42,035 nucleotides of DNA from Anaeroplasmataceae bacterium (lineage in GTDB: Bacteria > Bacillota_I > Bacilli_A > Acholeplasmatales > Anaeroplasmataceae). The stretch lies in contig JAIEEQ010000074.1 in assembly GCA_029067355.1 (NCBI GenBank), positions 1-42,035 of the forward strand. Direction: 5' to 3'. The notes beneath the pieces are model-generated. The model had not been told where the DNA came from. It was given only the letters and a program-made list of their open reading frames with translations, and searched no databases. A program made the position numbers and the translations under genes. Position 1 is the first letter of the stretch, and each line of letters begins with the position of its first letter. Positions 15,568 through 23,131 of this stretch are shown in pieces.

Positions 15568-15598
15568 TTGACAATTTACAGTTAAATTGGTGTATAAT
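15568..15598 (+). promoter_or_regulatory. ansA promoter
   Basis: A consensus TTGACA (15568-15573) and TATAAT (15593-15598) are separated by 19 nt, longer than optimal. A second TATAAT at 15601-15606 offers an alternative -10. Confidence 0.6.
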
Positions 15599-15623
15599 AC
15601 TATAATGAAAATGAGGTGGAATT

Positions 15624-16619
15624 ATGAAGAAAATACTTATCCTAACCACTGGAGGAACGATTTCTAGTGTCCCATCTGAAGAGGGGCTTGTTCCAAAGGA
15701 CTCCCATACACTATTGAAATCTATTTTAGAAGACAAGGAAACCCTTATTGAAAGTGAAGGAATACTTGTATTAGATAGCTCGAACATTCAACCTGAGGAA
15801 TGGAAAATTATAGCAAGTAAAATTTTTGAAAACCTTGCCAACTGTGATGGAATTATCATCACTCATGGTACAGACACAATGGCTTATACAGCCTCTATGA
15901 TTACCTTTATGGTTCAAAATCCTAATATACCCATCGTTTTTACAGGCTCTCAGTTACCAATATCTCATCCCTTAACAGATGCCTTAGATAATCTTCATTG
16001 TGCATTTGCGATGGCAAAATCTGGAATTCCAGGAATTTTTTTAGCATTCAACCGAAAAATTATGTTTGGTTCTCGTTCTGTAAAGGCAAGAACGTCAAGC
16101 TTTGATGCATTTGAATCCATCAACCTACATCCTTTAGGCAGAATTTCTGCCACAGGCTTAAGCATTGATAAGCAAATGCTTCATAAAAATGATAAAGCTC
16201 CAAAGCTAAACTTAAATATCAATACCAATGTATTTTTACTAAAAATCACTCCCACAACTAATCCGTCTATTCTTCCTCTTCTTATCTCCTCAGGAGTAGA
16301 GGGGATTGTAATTGAGGCCTATGGAGCTGGTGGTATATCCTATATTAGAAGAGATTTTATAAAAGAAATAAAGAATGCTATAAAGCAGCAAATCCCCATA
16401 GTTGTTAGTAGTCAGTGCTTATATGAACGTTCTAATTTCAATATATACGAGGTTGGAACAAAGCTTCTAGCCAGTGGTGCAATTGAGGCCTATGATATGA
16501 CTACGGAGGCAGCTGTGACTAAGCTTATGTATGCCTTAGGACAAACCAAAAATCTTGCGGAAATCAAAAGAATTTTTTTAACTCCAATTGCCTATGAAAT
16601 CAATCCTCACCACGAATGA
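15624..16619 (+). CDS. ansA: L-asparaginase, cytosolic type I
   Basis: It hydrolyses asparagine to aspartate and ammonia. The 331 residues carry both catalytic signatures: ILTTGGTISS at 6-15 with the nucleophile Thr, and GIIITHGTDTMAYTASM near residue 80-96 with the Thr-Asp pair and Lys partner region. There is no signal peptide, which points to the low-affinity cytosolic AnsA type and away from the secreted type II. The C-terminal domain (VEGIVIEAYGAGG, IVVSSQCLYERSN) is intact. ATG follows GAGGTGGAATT. It is one of two plus-strand genes, divergent from the DUF3137-like gene, and ends at a bidirectional terminator. Aspartate supply may connect to the Asp-responsive T-box elsewhere in the window, but that is only a thought. 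Confidence 0.94.
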   Translation: MKKILILTTGGTISSVPSEEGLVPKDSHTLLKSILEDKETLIESEGILVLDSSNIQPEEWKIIASKIFENLANCDGIIITHGTDTMAYTASMITFMVQNPNIPIVFTGSQLPISHPLTDALDNLHCAFAMAKSGIPGIFLAFNRKIMFGSRSVKARTSSFDAFESINLHPLGRISATGLSIDKQMLHKNDKAPKLNLNINTNVFLLKITPTTNPSILPLLISSGVEGIVIEAYGAGGISYIRRDFIKEIKNAIKQQIPIVVSSQCLYERSNFNIYEVGTKLLASGAIEAYDMTTEAAVTKLMYALGQTKNLAEIKRIFLTPIAYEINPHHE

Positions 16620-16634
16620 AAATATTTTATATTT

Positions 16635-16670
16635 CAAAAAACTCTTAGATTTAATGTCTAAGAGTTTTTT
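16635..16670. terminator. Bidirectional terminator between ansA and the 16694 gene
   Basis: AACTCTTAGA (16640-16649) and TCTAAGAGTT (16657-16666) form a 10-bp stem flanked by A-runs and T-runs. It can stop transcription from ansA and from the convergent minus-strand gene. Confidence 0.88.
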
Positions 16671-16693
16671 CTACAATGGGTATTATAAAGGAA

Positions 16694-17101
16694 TTATTTT
16701 ATATCCTCTCTAATTTCAATGTAGCCTTCATGAGTAGTGGTAAACAAAATTGGCTCAGTTCTATCATCAAAAAAAGCAATATCATTAATTCCAAAATCAG
16801 TTGCCTCAGTATAATCTCCCCATTCTCCTGATTTCATCACACAAAAGGTAGAAAACTTTCTCAAGATTGAAAACAACGTAGTTGAGGCTTTGATTTTATA
16901 CAAACAGCATCGTTGACTTGTTTTAGTACCCCACCAATGATTCACTTTTTTCTGTTCATAAATATCTTCCTGTAATGCATTGATAAACCATGTATCACTT
17001 TCATCAACCAAAACATACTCAATATATTTTGTTTTTTGTTCTAAGATATTTAATATTTTCAAATACTCACTATGCTCATTTAACTTTAAAAATTTATACA
17101 T
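16694..17101 (-). CDS. Hypothetical protein
   Basis: I do not recognise this 135-residue soluble protein. It is acidic, with no signal peptide or membrane helix. Notable pieces are VNHWWGTKTSQRCC in the middle (paired Trp and paired Cys) and a strand-rich C-terminus (GINDIAFFDDRTEPILFTTT, EGYIEIRED). Its size and strand-rich end resemble many small immunity-like or SMI1-type proteins, but no diagnostic motif is present. The start is ATG 17101 after AAAAAGGAAAG. It ends at the bidirectional terminator shared with ansA. The upstream gap of 59 bases has no clear promoter, so it may be co-transcribed with the lipoprotein gene before it. Confidence 0.6.
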   Translation of the reverse strand: MYKFLKLNEHSEYLKILNILEQKTKYIEYVLVDESDTWFINALQEDIYEQKKVNHWWGTKTSQRCCLYKIKASTTLFSILRKFSTFCVMKSGEWGDYTEATDFGINDIAFFDDRTEPILFTTTHEGYIEIREDIK

Positions 17102-17160
17102 CTTTATTTTCTTTCCTTTTTCTCTTTGATAATTTATAGCTTAATCCTTAACAATAAAAT

Positions 17161-17847
17161 CTAGGCTTCAAAGAATTCATAGTTTTGCTTCATAGCCTCA
17201 TAAGCACCTTCTATGTCCTGAATTGCAGAGTTCTCTTTATAAAGATTCATTTGGAAATGCGGTTTATCTGCTCCATCATCATTTGATATATCACGAAGCC
17301 AGAAGGAATGAAGATTTGAATTACTTGCAAAAGCATAGAACACAAACATAGCCGTTGAGGAATATTGCCAGTCCATATCATAAACATAATGGTCAATCTC
17401 ATCTAGGATTTCTTCTCCAACCTTGTCATAGCCTCGAATTCCTGAGGATTTGCTAAAAGATCCATCATAGTTATGAATTAAAGACAAGAGCCTTTTAATT
17501 TCCTCATAGGTTTCCTGATATATACTTCTTATCTCTTCTGCAATAATCTCTTCCTTAGTTTCAATGGTATAGACTTTTTCTATCTCTCCGTTCATATAAT
17601 AAAGTTTATCTTTAGTTTCTATGAAATACTTAAGATTACCATCCTTACAGGAAAACTGTATTGTTGTATCTTTATTATCTGGAAGATTGTAAAAGTTTCC
17701 ACTATAATTTTCTAATGGAAAATCAGGTAATTGCTCAATTATTTTTGCATTATGCTTCTTTAGTTCTGTTGGAAGTAATCCAATATAGATACACCCCGTA
17801 AGTCCAAGAAGCAATCCCCATAAAATAAAAACCATACTCTTCTTCAT
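17161..17847 (-). CDS. Putative lipoprotein of unknown function
   Basis: This is a 228-residue protein with a short lipoprotein signal (MKKSMVFILWGLLLGLTGC) whose lipobox LTGC places the lipidated Cys at 19. The mature part is acidic and probably all surface-exposed: strands at 60-100 (TTIQFSCKDGNLKYFIETKD), a helical middle (EIIAEEIRSIYQETYEEIKRLL) and a C-terminal region with no known motif. I cannot assign a family. It starts 17 bases after the NadD fusion gene and has no promoter of its own that I can see, so it is probably the last or middle gene of the nadE-nadD unit, although a link to NAD metabolism is not implied by its sequence. Confidence 0.65.
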   Translation of the reverse strand: MKKSMVFILWGLLLGLTGCIYIGLLPTELKKHNAKIIEQLPDFPLENYSGNFYNLPDNKDTTIQFSCKDGNLKYFIETKDKLYYMNGEIEKVYTIETKEEIIAEEIRSIYQETYEEIKRLLSLIHNYDGSFSKSSGIRGYDKVGEEILDEIDHYVYDMDWQYSSTAMFVFYAFASNSNLHSFWLRDISNDDGADKPHFQMNLYKENSAIQDIEGAYEAMKQNYEFFEA

Positions 17848-17864
17848 AAGCTCAAATCTCCTTG

Positions 17865-19280
17865 CTATTTTTTATAGGTATAAAGCCTTGACGGACGATG
17901 TCCTCCATCATTTTTAAAGCTCTCTGTTGGAACAACCTTGTCCTTAATACTTCTTCTAAAAACAGAGTCTATCAGCTTTTTCCCTAAAATTGATTCATAT
18001 ACAAGCTGAAGTTCCTTTAAAGTAAAAGTTTCAGGAAACAGATGATAGATGATATCCTTTTGCTTTATATACTGCTTCAAATATTCTAAGGAGGTTGCTA
18101 TAATCTTAAGATGATCAAACGCTATTGCTGTATTTTCAATTTCCTCAAAGGAAAAAATCCCATAAGCATCTACTTTTTTTCTTACCTTTGCAGTAAAGGA
18201 GGCTTCCCCTAAATGAAAGATAAGTGTCATAATATCCTGCTCTTCTAAAATGTCCAAATCATAAAAGGAAGCATTAGACTTAAGTGCATTTGCAATCTTA
18301 TCCTTATCAATCAAGCCTATGAAGCTTACAGAAAGAACTCTTCCTCTTACATCTCTATCAATATCAGAAAAGGTATGAAACTGTTCTAAATAAACATCCT
18401 CTATATTTGCCTCTGTGAAAAGTACTCTTTTCGCAGAATCCAAAAGTTTTTCATCTAAGGAAAGAAAGCCACCTGGAATACAAAGCTTTCCCATAAAGGG
18501 AGCCGTATCCCTTTTTATCAGCAAAATACTGAAGCTTTTTTTACTCTTTTTGCGATAATTCGTTTTAATTCCATCGCTAACACTAAAAAGAGTAATATCC
18601 GTAGTAATACTCATTTTTTCATAGTCATCACTATTATAATTTCTTAAAAACTCCTCATCAGAGGTATATTGTGTAGGTAAGTATTCCTTGTATTCTTTTG
18701 TATATAGCTGCTTCCTTTTAAGATATTCAATGACCTTTGAATCCACTACTCCCTCTAAAGACTCATATTCTTTTTTGGAAATTTGTTCTCTTATATAGGA
18801 GGAACTGATCCCTTTAACATCAATATCTACAAGTTCTATTTTCCCCTTATGCCCCTGATACTTCTGCAAGGTATCCAAAAGATCCACATCTTTACGCACG
18901 ATTACAAATAGATTATAGGTATCTAAAATGTACTCATATCGTTTCCATGTATCTAAGTGAAGGAGATTATCACTTCCCATTATGAAATAAATCTCATCTC
19001 CCTTATAAAGATTTTGAAGATAATCTAGACTTCGATAGGTACAAATTAAATTGTTTTTAAATTCATAATCACAAATAACTACCTGAGGAATATCAGAAAA
19101 CATTAAATCCAGCATATGAATTCGTTCTTCTCCCTTTGCAAGATTACTTTTTTTATAAAAATTTCCCGTAGGTAATAAAACAATACGTTCAAAGTTATAG
19201 TCCTGTAAAAGCTTTAAAACAATTTCCTTATGAGCCAAATGGCAAGGATTAAAGGATCCTCCATATACTCCAATTTTCAT
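17865..19280 (-). CDS. nadD: NadD nucleotidyltransferase fused to NrtR-like Nudix-winged-helix regulator
   Basis: Residues 1-192 are a complete nicotinate-mononucleotide adenylyltransferase: GGSFNPCHLAH at 7-17 (ATP site) and ISSSYIRE at 158-165. Residues about 222-395 form a Nudix domain whose box (271-293) keeps G-x5-E-x7-R but then reads RVLFTEANI where REUXEEXGU is expected. The catalytic REXXEE acids are mostly lost, as in the NAD regulator NrtR. Residues 400-471 are winged-helix-like (FTLKELQLVYESILGKKL, VFRRSIKDK, GGHRPSRLYTY), matching the NrtR C-terminus. The start is ATG 19280, overlapping nadE by 4 bases. The protein may make NAD precursor and also sense an NAD derivative to regulate its own operon. 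The domain calls are firm; the regulatory role is inferred. Confidence 0.9.
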   Translation of the reverse strand: MKIGVYGGSFNPCHLAHKEIVLKLLQDYNFERIVLLPTGNFYKKSNLAKGEERIHMLDLMFSDIPQVVICDYEFKNNLICTYRSLDYLQNLYKGDEIYFIMGSDNLLHLDTWKRYEYILDTYNLFVIVRKDVDLLDTLQKYQGHKGKIELVDIDVKGISSSYIREQISKKEYESLEGVVDSKVIEYLKRKQLYTKEYKEYLPTQYTSDEEFLRNYNSDDYEKMSITTDITLFSVSDGIKTNYRKKSKKSFSILLIKRDTAPFMGKLCIPGGFLSLDEKLLDSAKRVLFTEANIEDVYLEQFHTFSDIDRDVRGRVLSVSFIGLIDKDKIANALKSNASFYDLDILEEQDIMTLIFHLGEASFTAKVRKKVDAYGIFSFEEIENTAIAFDHLKIIATSLEYLKQYIKQKDIIYHLFPETFTLKELQLVYESILGKKLIDSVFRRSIKDKVVPTESFKNDGGHRPSRLYTYKK

Positions 19281-21190
19281 AGCTCATCAATTTCCTTTAA
19301 ATAAAGCATATAGGAGGTATCTGAGCTCATACGAAGATCCCCTCTTGGAGATAAGCTGATGGTACCAACCTTTACTCCATCTGGCATACAATTTCTTTTA
19401 AATTGCTGAGTAAAGAAGCGTTTGATAAAGGTTGTAAGATGCTTCTTAATTTCCTCCTTTGGATAGTCAAAGGTTAGACAAGCTAGAAAATAGATTTTCT
19501 TGACACTTGCCTTATATCTCATAAAGTGATATAAAAAGAAATCCTGTAAAATATAAGGTCCTACACTTGCCTCACTGCTTTGAGAGATTTGTCCTTTCGC
19601 ATCAAGAGGTAATAGTTCTGGAGAAATTGGTGTATCCAATATATCAGTTAATGTATCCTTAAAAATACCCTCCTCGGCATCATCTCTAACCTTTGCGATT
19701 AAGGTTGTTACTAATGTTTTTGGAATAGAGGCATTGACTGAATAGCTAGACATATGATCCCCATTATAAGTATCCCATCCTAAAGCTATTTCTGATAAGT
19801 CACCAGTTCCTATGACAATTCCACCAACCTTATTGGCATAGTCAAATAGAATTTGTGTACGCTCTCTAGCCTGTGAATTTTCATAGGTAATATCAAAAAC
19901 ATTTGGGTCATGCTCAATATCCTTATAATGCTGTAATACAGCATCCCTTATAGGAATTTCCTTATAGGTTGCTCCTGAGCATTGAATCAAAGCTTGTGCA
20001 TTCTTAAATGTACGTGAGCTTGTTCCAAATCCAGGCATCGTAATTGCAACTACATCAGATGGCTTCATTTGAAGAACCTTAGCTACACGCAGACAAATCA
20101 AAAAGGCTAAGGTAGAGTCTGCACCTCCGCTAATTCCAATAACCATTTTAGTATTTCCTAAATGCTTTACTCGTTTAGCCAAGCCATAAGTTTGAAGATT
20201 TAATATTTCTTCTAAGGCCTCTGGATTTGAAGTGACAAAAGGTGCTTTTCTATAAATTTTATCTAAGGCATTTTCCTTTTTGGGTAACGTAAAGTAGACA
20301 TCTACTGGAGTATCCACCCTAGACACCCCCTCAACATTTGGACGAACTCTTCGATCATAAGTAAGTCTATATACATCAACATCAGAATAGATCAAGCTAG
20401 ATTCAAAGGAAAAACGCTCATTTTCCTTTATCGTTCCATCAGCCTCAGCAATCATCGCATGACCAGAAAATATCAAATCACTTGTGGATTCGCTCAGCCC
20501 AGAAGAAGCATAAATGTAGGCACAAATTGTCTTAGCTGCCTGAGATTTGATTAAACTTCTTCTATACGTGCATTTTCCTACTAGCTCATTGCTGCTGGAT
20601 AAATTAAATATCAGCGTTGCACCAAGAACACTCATTTGATTGCTTGGGGAATTTGTGGCCCATAAATCCTCACAGATTTCAATTGCATAGCAGATTTCAT
20701 CGTATCCATCTGCATGATAAAGAAGCTTATTTGAAACAAGAACCTCTTCTCCTAATAAAGAAAAATGAGTAAGTTTCAAATTCTCAGCAGACGCAAAATA
20801 TCTAGCTTCATAAAATTCACTATAATTTGGAATAAAGGTCTTTGGTGTAACTCCAATGATTTTTCCATCAGAGAAACTTACAGCACAATTATATAAGACA
20901 TTTCCAATTTTCAAAGGAGCACCTACAATAAAAACAATAGGCTTTCCTTGGCTATATTCCTTTAAAATCTTTAATCCCTCTACTGTTCCAAAAATCAAAT
21001 CATCAGTTAAAAATAAATCCTGACACGTATAGCCTGTTATACTAAGTTCAGGAAAGGTTAAAATCTCTATTCCCTTTTCTATTGCTGAATCTAAAATATT
21101 TTTTATCTCAGTTACATTATACATTACATCAGCAATTCTTAATTTGTTTACTGCAGCACCAACACGTACAAATCCATATTCCTTTAGCAT
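19277..21190 (-). CDS. nadE: Glutamine-dependent NAD+ synthetase
   Basis: It converts deamido-NAD to NAD with ammonia from glutamine. The 637 residues have two domains. The nitrilase-like glutaminase (1-290) has the triad Glu48 (TFPELSITGY), Lys117 (GVTPKTFIPN) and Cys173 (AIEICEDLW). The synthetase domain (about 320-637) has the PP-loop GISGGADSTLAFL and GTGDLSEIALGWDTYNGDHMS. The form is the long, tubular-type NadE found in many Bacillota. ATG is preceded by GGAGG. The promoter is at 21219-21246. The gene directly precedes and overlaps the NadD-NrtR fusion, giving the last two steps of NAD synthesis in one transcript. Confidence 0.97.
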   Translation of the reverse strand: MLKEYGFVRVGAAVNKLRIADVMYNVTEIKNILDSAIEKGIEILTFPELSITGYTCQDLFLTDDLIFGTVEGLKILKEYSQGKPIVFIVGAPLKIGNVLYNCAVSFSDGKIIGVTPKTFIPNYSEFYEARYFASAENLKLTHFSLLGEEVLVSNKLLYHADGYDEICYAIEICEDLWATNSPSNQMSVLGATLIFNLSSSNELVGKCTYRRSLIKSQAAKTICAYIYASSGLSESTSDLIFSGHAMIAEADGTIKENERFSFESSLIYSDVDVYRLTYDRRVRPNVEGVSRVDTPVDVYFTLPKKENALDKIYRKAPFVTSNPEALEEILNLQTYGLAKRVKHLGNTKMVIGISGGADSTLAFLICLRVAKVLQMKPSDVVAITMPGFGTSSRTFKNAQALIQCSGATYKEIPIRDAVLQHYKDIEHDPNVFDITYENSQARERTQILFDYANKVGGIVIGTGDLSEIALGWDTYNGDHMSSYSVNASIPKTLVTTLIAKVRDDAEEGIFKDTLTDILDTPISPELLPLDAKGQISQSSEASVGPYILQDFFLYHFMRYKASVKKIYFLACLTFDYPKEEIKKHLTTFIKRFFTQQFKRNCMPDGVKVGTISLSPRGDLRMSSDTSYMLYLKEIDEL

Positions 21191-21218
21191 TGAACGAGTT
21201 CCTCCATTTCTTACCTTT

Positions 21219-21246
21219 ATTATACGCTAATTCTATTATTTGTCAA
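21219..21246 (-). promoter_or_regulatory. nadE-nadD operon promoter
   Basis: A consensus TTGACA (21241-21246), 16-nt spacer and TATAAT (21219-21224). GAATT occurs twice, 17 bases apart, on either side of TTGACAAATA; I do not see the palindrome expected of a classical NrtR box. Confidence 0.8.
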
Positions 21247-21282
21247 TTCTCTTATTATCATTCTGCTAAAAAGACTTTGCAA

Positions 21283-21306
21283 TAAAAAAAGGAGAATTTC
21301 TTCTCC
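21283..21306 (-). terminator. Terminator of the cysteine peptidase-lipoprotein operon
   Basis: On the minus strand GGAGAA-GAAA-TTCTCC forms a 6-bp stem with a stable GAAA tetraloop, then TTTTTTT. It follows the last lipoprotein copy by about ten bases. Confidence 0.85.
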
Positions 21307-21316
21307 ATTTTAAGTG

Positions 21317-21892
21317 TTAATATGGTATTGTATCCTTTATTTGTTCTAAGACTTGTACTCTACTCTCTTCATCAATGTCATATGCAAAATAAACTCTAAC
21401 ATACCAAATCGTTATATCTTCTCCTTTGATCAATATGCAATTCCCTGTCAAATAAAAATCAATATCCATCCATGTTAGATTTGATGCTGGTACAATATAT
21501 TCTTCGCCTATACTTTCAAAAATTACTTTAATTACTTTTTCTTCAGCTAAATAAATAGTGATACAAGACCTTTCCCATATGACGTCAGGTGTAATAACTT
21601 CACTATAAAAATCATCTCTCAATGAATTTTTTCTTCCATCAATCTTATATTCGTATTTGATGGCTCCATCTATTTTAACATCACAGACATAAGAAAACTT
21701 CTTTTTCTCACAGGTATTTAATCCAATAATCATTTCTTCATAACTTTCATAGTTATAAGTTACATCTCTGTAATCGCTATAATTAGGTCGTACTGGTGGT
21801 GTTTTCGTTTCTTGTTTACATCCACTAATGACTAAGCATAACAAAAAGACAAGAAATAGAAATTTTATTTTTAAGTTTAATAATGCTTTCAT
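21317..21892 (-). CDS. Tandem lipoprotein, copy 1 (promoter-distal)
   Basis: This is a 191-residue predicted lipoprotein: hydrophobic signal followed by lipobox ISGC (Cys at 25 from this start) and a Pro-rich linker (TPPVRPN). The mature part has a central block conserved in all three copies (CEKKKFSYV, VKIDGAIKYEYKIDGRK, DFYSEVITPDVIWE, SCITIYLAEEKVIKVIFES) and a C-terminus unique to this copy (ASNLTWMDIDFYLTGN). I recognise no family; the strand pattern suggests a small beta-rich binding domain. ATG 21892 is chosen over GTG 21901 because AAGGTG would otherwise be its own ribosome-binding site. It is the last gene of the operon and is followed by a terminator. Confidence 0.8.
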   Translation of the reverse strand: MKALLNLKIKFLFLVFLLCLVISGCKQETKTPPVRPNYSDYRDVTYNYESYEEMIIGLNTCEKKKFSYVCDVKIDGAIKYEYKIDGRKNSLRDDFYSEVITPDVIWERSCITIYLAEEKVIKVIFESIGEEYIVPASNLTWMDIDFYLTGNCILIKGEDITIWYVRVYFAYDIDEESRVQVLEQIKDTIPY

Positions 21893-22203
21893 TCTTATCA
21901 CCTTACCCTATATAAAAACCTTATGTGTTAATATGGAATTGCAGCCTTTATTTGTTCTAAGACTTGAACTCTACTTTCTTCTTCAACGTCATACGCAAAA
22001 TAAGTTCTAACATACCATATACTATTATATTCTTCTTTTATTAAGGTATATTGATTTGGTCCATAGCCTAACTCTACCCAAATTAATTCGGATTTTGGAA
22101 CAACAACTAATTCTTCACCTAAACTTTCAAAAATTACTTTAATTACTTTTTCTTCAGCTAAATAAATAGTGATACAAGAACTTTCCCATATGACGTCAGG
22201 TGT
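21570..22203. repeat. 634-bp perfect direct repeat, first unit (second unit 22181-22814)
   Basis: Compared by eye at an offset of 611 bases, 21570-22203 and 22181-22814 are identical. Mismatches begin at 21569/22180 and at 22204/22815. The two units overlap by 23 bases (22181-22203), the tract common to both parental genes. The repeat covers one full gene period including the intergenic segment, as expected from one unequal crossover. Confidence 0.85.
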
Positions 22204-22503
22204 AATAACTTCACTATAAAAATCATCTCTCAATGAATTTTTTCTTCCATCAATCTTATATTCGTATTTGATGGCTCCATCTATTTTAACATCACAGACA
22301 TAAGAAAACTTCTTTTTCTCACAGGTATTTAATCCAATAATCATTTCTTCATAACTTTCATAGTTATAAGTTACATCTCTGTAATCGCTATAATTAGGTC
22401 GTACTGGTGGTGTTTTCGTTTCTTGTTTACATCCACTAATGACTAAGCATAACAAAAAGACAAGAAATAGAAATTTTATTTTTAAGTTTAATAATGCTTT
22501 CAT
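21928..22503 (-). CDS. Tandem lipoprotein, copy 2 (recombinant of copies 1 and 3)
   Basis: This is a 191-residue lipoprotein with the same signal and lipobox as copy 1. Its first 100 residues or so are identical to copy 1, down to the DNA, and its last 85 or so are identical to copy 3 (GEELVVVPKSELIWVELGY, YNSIWYVRTYFAYDVEEESR). The switch lies in the 23-base tract 22181-22203. It is therefore a hybrid made by unequal crossing over between two older neighbours. It keeps an intact frame and ribosome-binding site (AAGGTGATAAGA), so it is probably expressed. The hybrid pairs one N-terminal variant with the other C-terminal variant, which may matter if the halves bind different partners. Confidence 0.8.
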   Translation of the reverse strand: MKALLNLKIKFLFLVFLLCLVISGCKQETKTPPVRPNYSDYRDVTYNYESYEEMIIGLNTCEKKKFSYVCDVKIDGAIKYEYKIDGRKNSLRDDFYSEVITPDVIWESSCITIYLAEEKVIKVIFESLGEELVVVPKSELIWVELGYGPNQYTLIKEEYNSIWYVRTYFAYDVEEESRVQVLEQIKAAIPY

Positions 22504-22538
22504 TCTTATCACCTTACCCTATATAAAAACCTTATGTG

Positions 22539-23117
22539 TTAATATGGAATTGCAGCCTTTATTTGTTCTAAGACTTGAACTCTACTTTCTTCTTCAACGT
22601 CATACGCAAAATAAGTTCTAACATACCATATACTATTATATTCTTCTTTTATTAAGGTATATTGATTTGGTCCATAGCCTAACTCTACCCAAATTAATTC
22701 GGATTTTGGAACAACAACTAATTCTTCACCTAAACTTTCAAAAATTACTTTAATTACTTTTTCTTCAGCTAAATAAATAGTGATACAAGAACTTTCCCAT
22801 ATGACGTCAGGTGTTATTAATTCGCTATAAAAATCATCTCGGTATGAACTTTTTCTACCATCAATCTTATATTCATATTTGATGGCTCCATCTATTTTAA
22901 CATCATAGACATAAGAAAACTTCTTTTTCTCACAGGTTTTTAATCCAGTAATCATCTCATCATATGTTTCATAATAGTAAGAAACTGGTTTATATCCATT
23001 ACTATCGTTTGGTCTTACTGGTGGTGTTTCCGTTTCTTGTTTACATCCACTAATGACTATACCTAGTAATATAACAGTTAAAGATATTGCCAATTTTTTA
23101 AAAGCTTTTATTCTCAT
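22539..23117 (-). CDS. Tandem lipoprotein, copy 3 (promoter-proximal)
   Basis: This is a 192-residue lipoprotein with a distinct signal (KKLAISLTVILLGIVISGC, lipidated Cys at 25) and a diverged linker (NDSNGYKPVSYYYETYDE), but the same central block as the other copies and a C-terminus identical to copy 2. It starts 14 bases after the cysteine peptidase gene, with AAAGGATAG before the ATG, so it is translated from the same mRNA. Function and family are unknown. The fixed position of these lipoproteins behind a secreted protease suggests a partner, inhibitor or substrate-presenting role, by analogy only. Confidence 0.8.
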   Translation of the reverse strand: MRIKAFKKLAISLTVILLGIVISGCKQETETPPVRPNDSNGYKPVSYYYETYDEMITGLKTCEKKKFSYVYDVKIDGAIKYEYKIDGRKSSYRDDFYSELITPDVIWESSCITIYLAEEKVIKVIFESLGEELVVVPKSELIWVELGYGPNQYTLIKEEYNSIWYVRTYFAYDVEEESRVQVLEQIKAAIPY

Positions 23118-23131
23118 AAACTATCCTTTCT

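Noticed and set aside
15557-15787. Minus-strand 76-codon frame overlapping the ansA start
   Set aside because: Antisense shadow of ansA and its promoter, with no start signals.
21219-21290. Classical NrtR operator before nadE
   Set aside because: Only a direct GAATT repeat was seen; no long palindrome with the expected TGTCA/TGACA arms, so I did not annotate one.
21317-23117. Tandem lipoproteins as part of a transposon or phage
   Set aside because: There is no transposase, terminal inverted repeat or target duplication; the 611-base period is explained by unequal crossing over.
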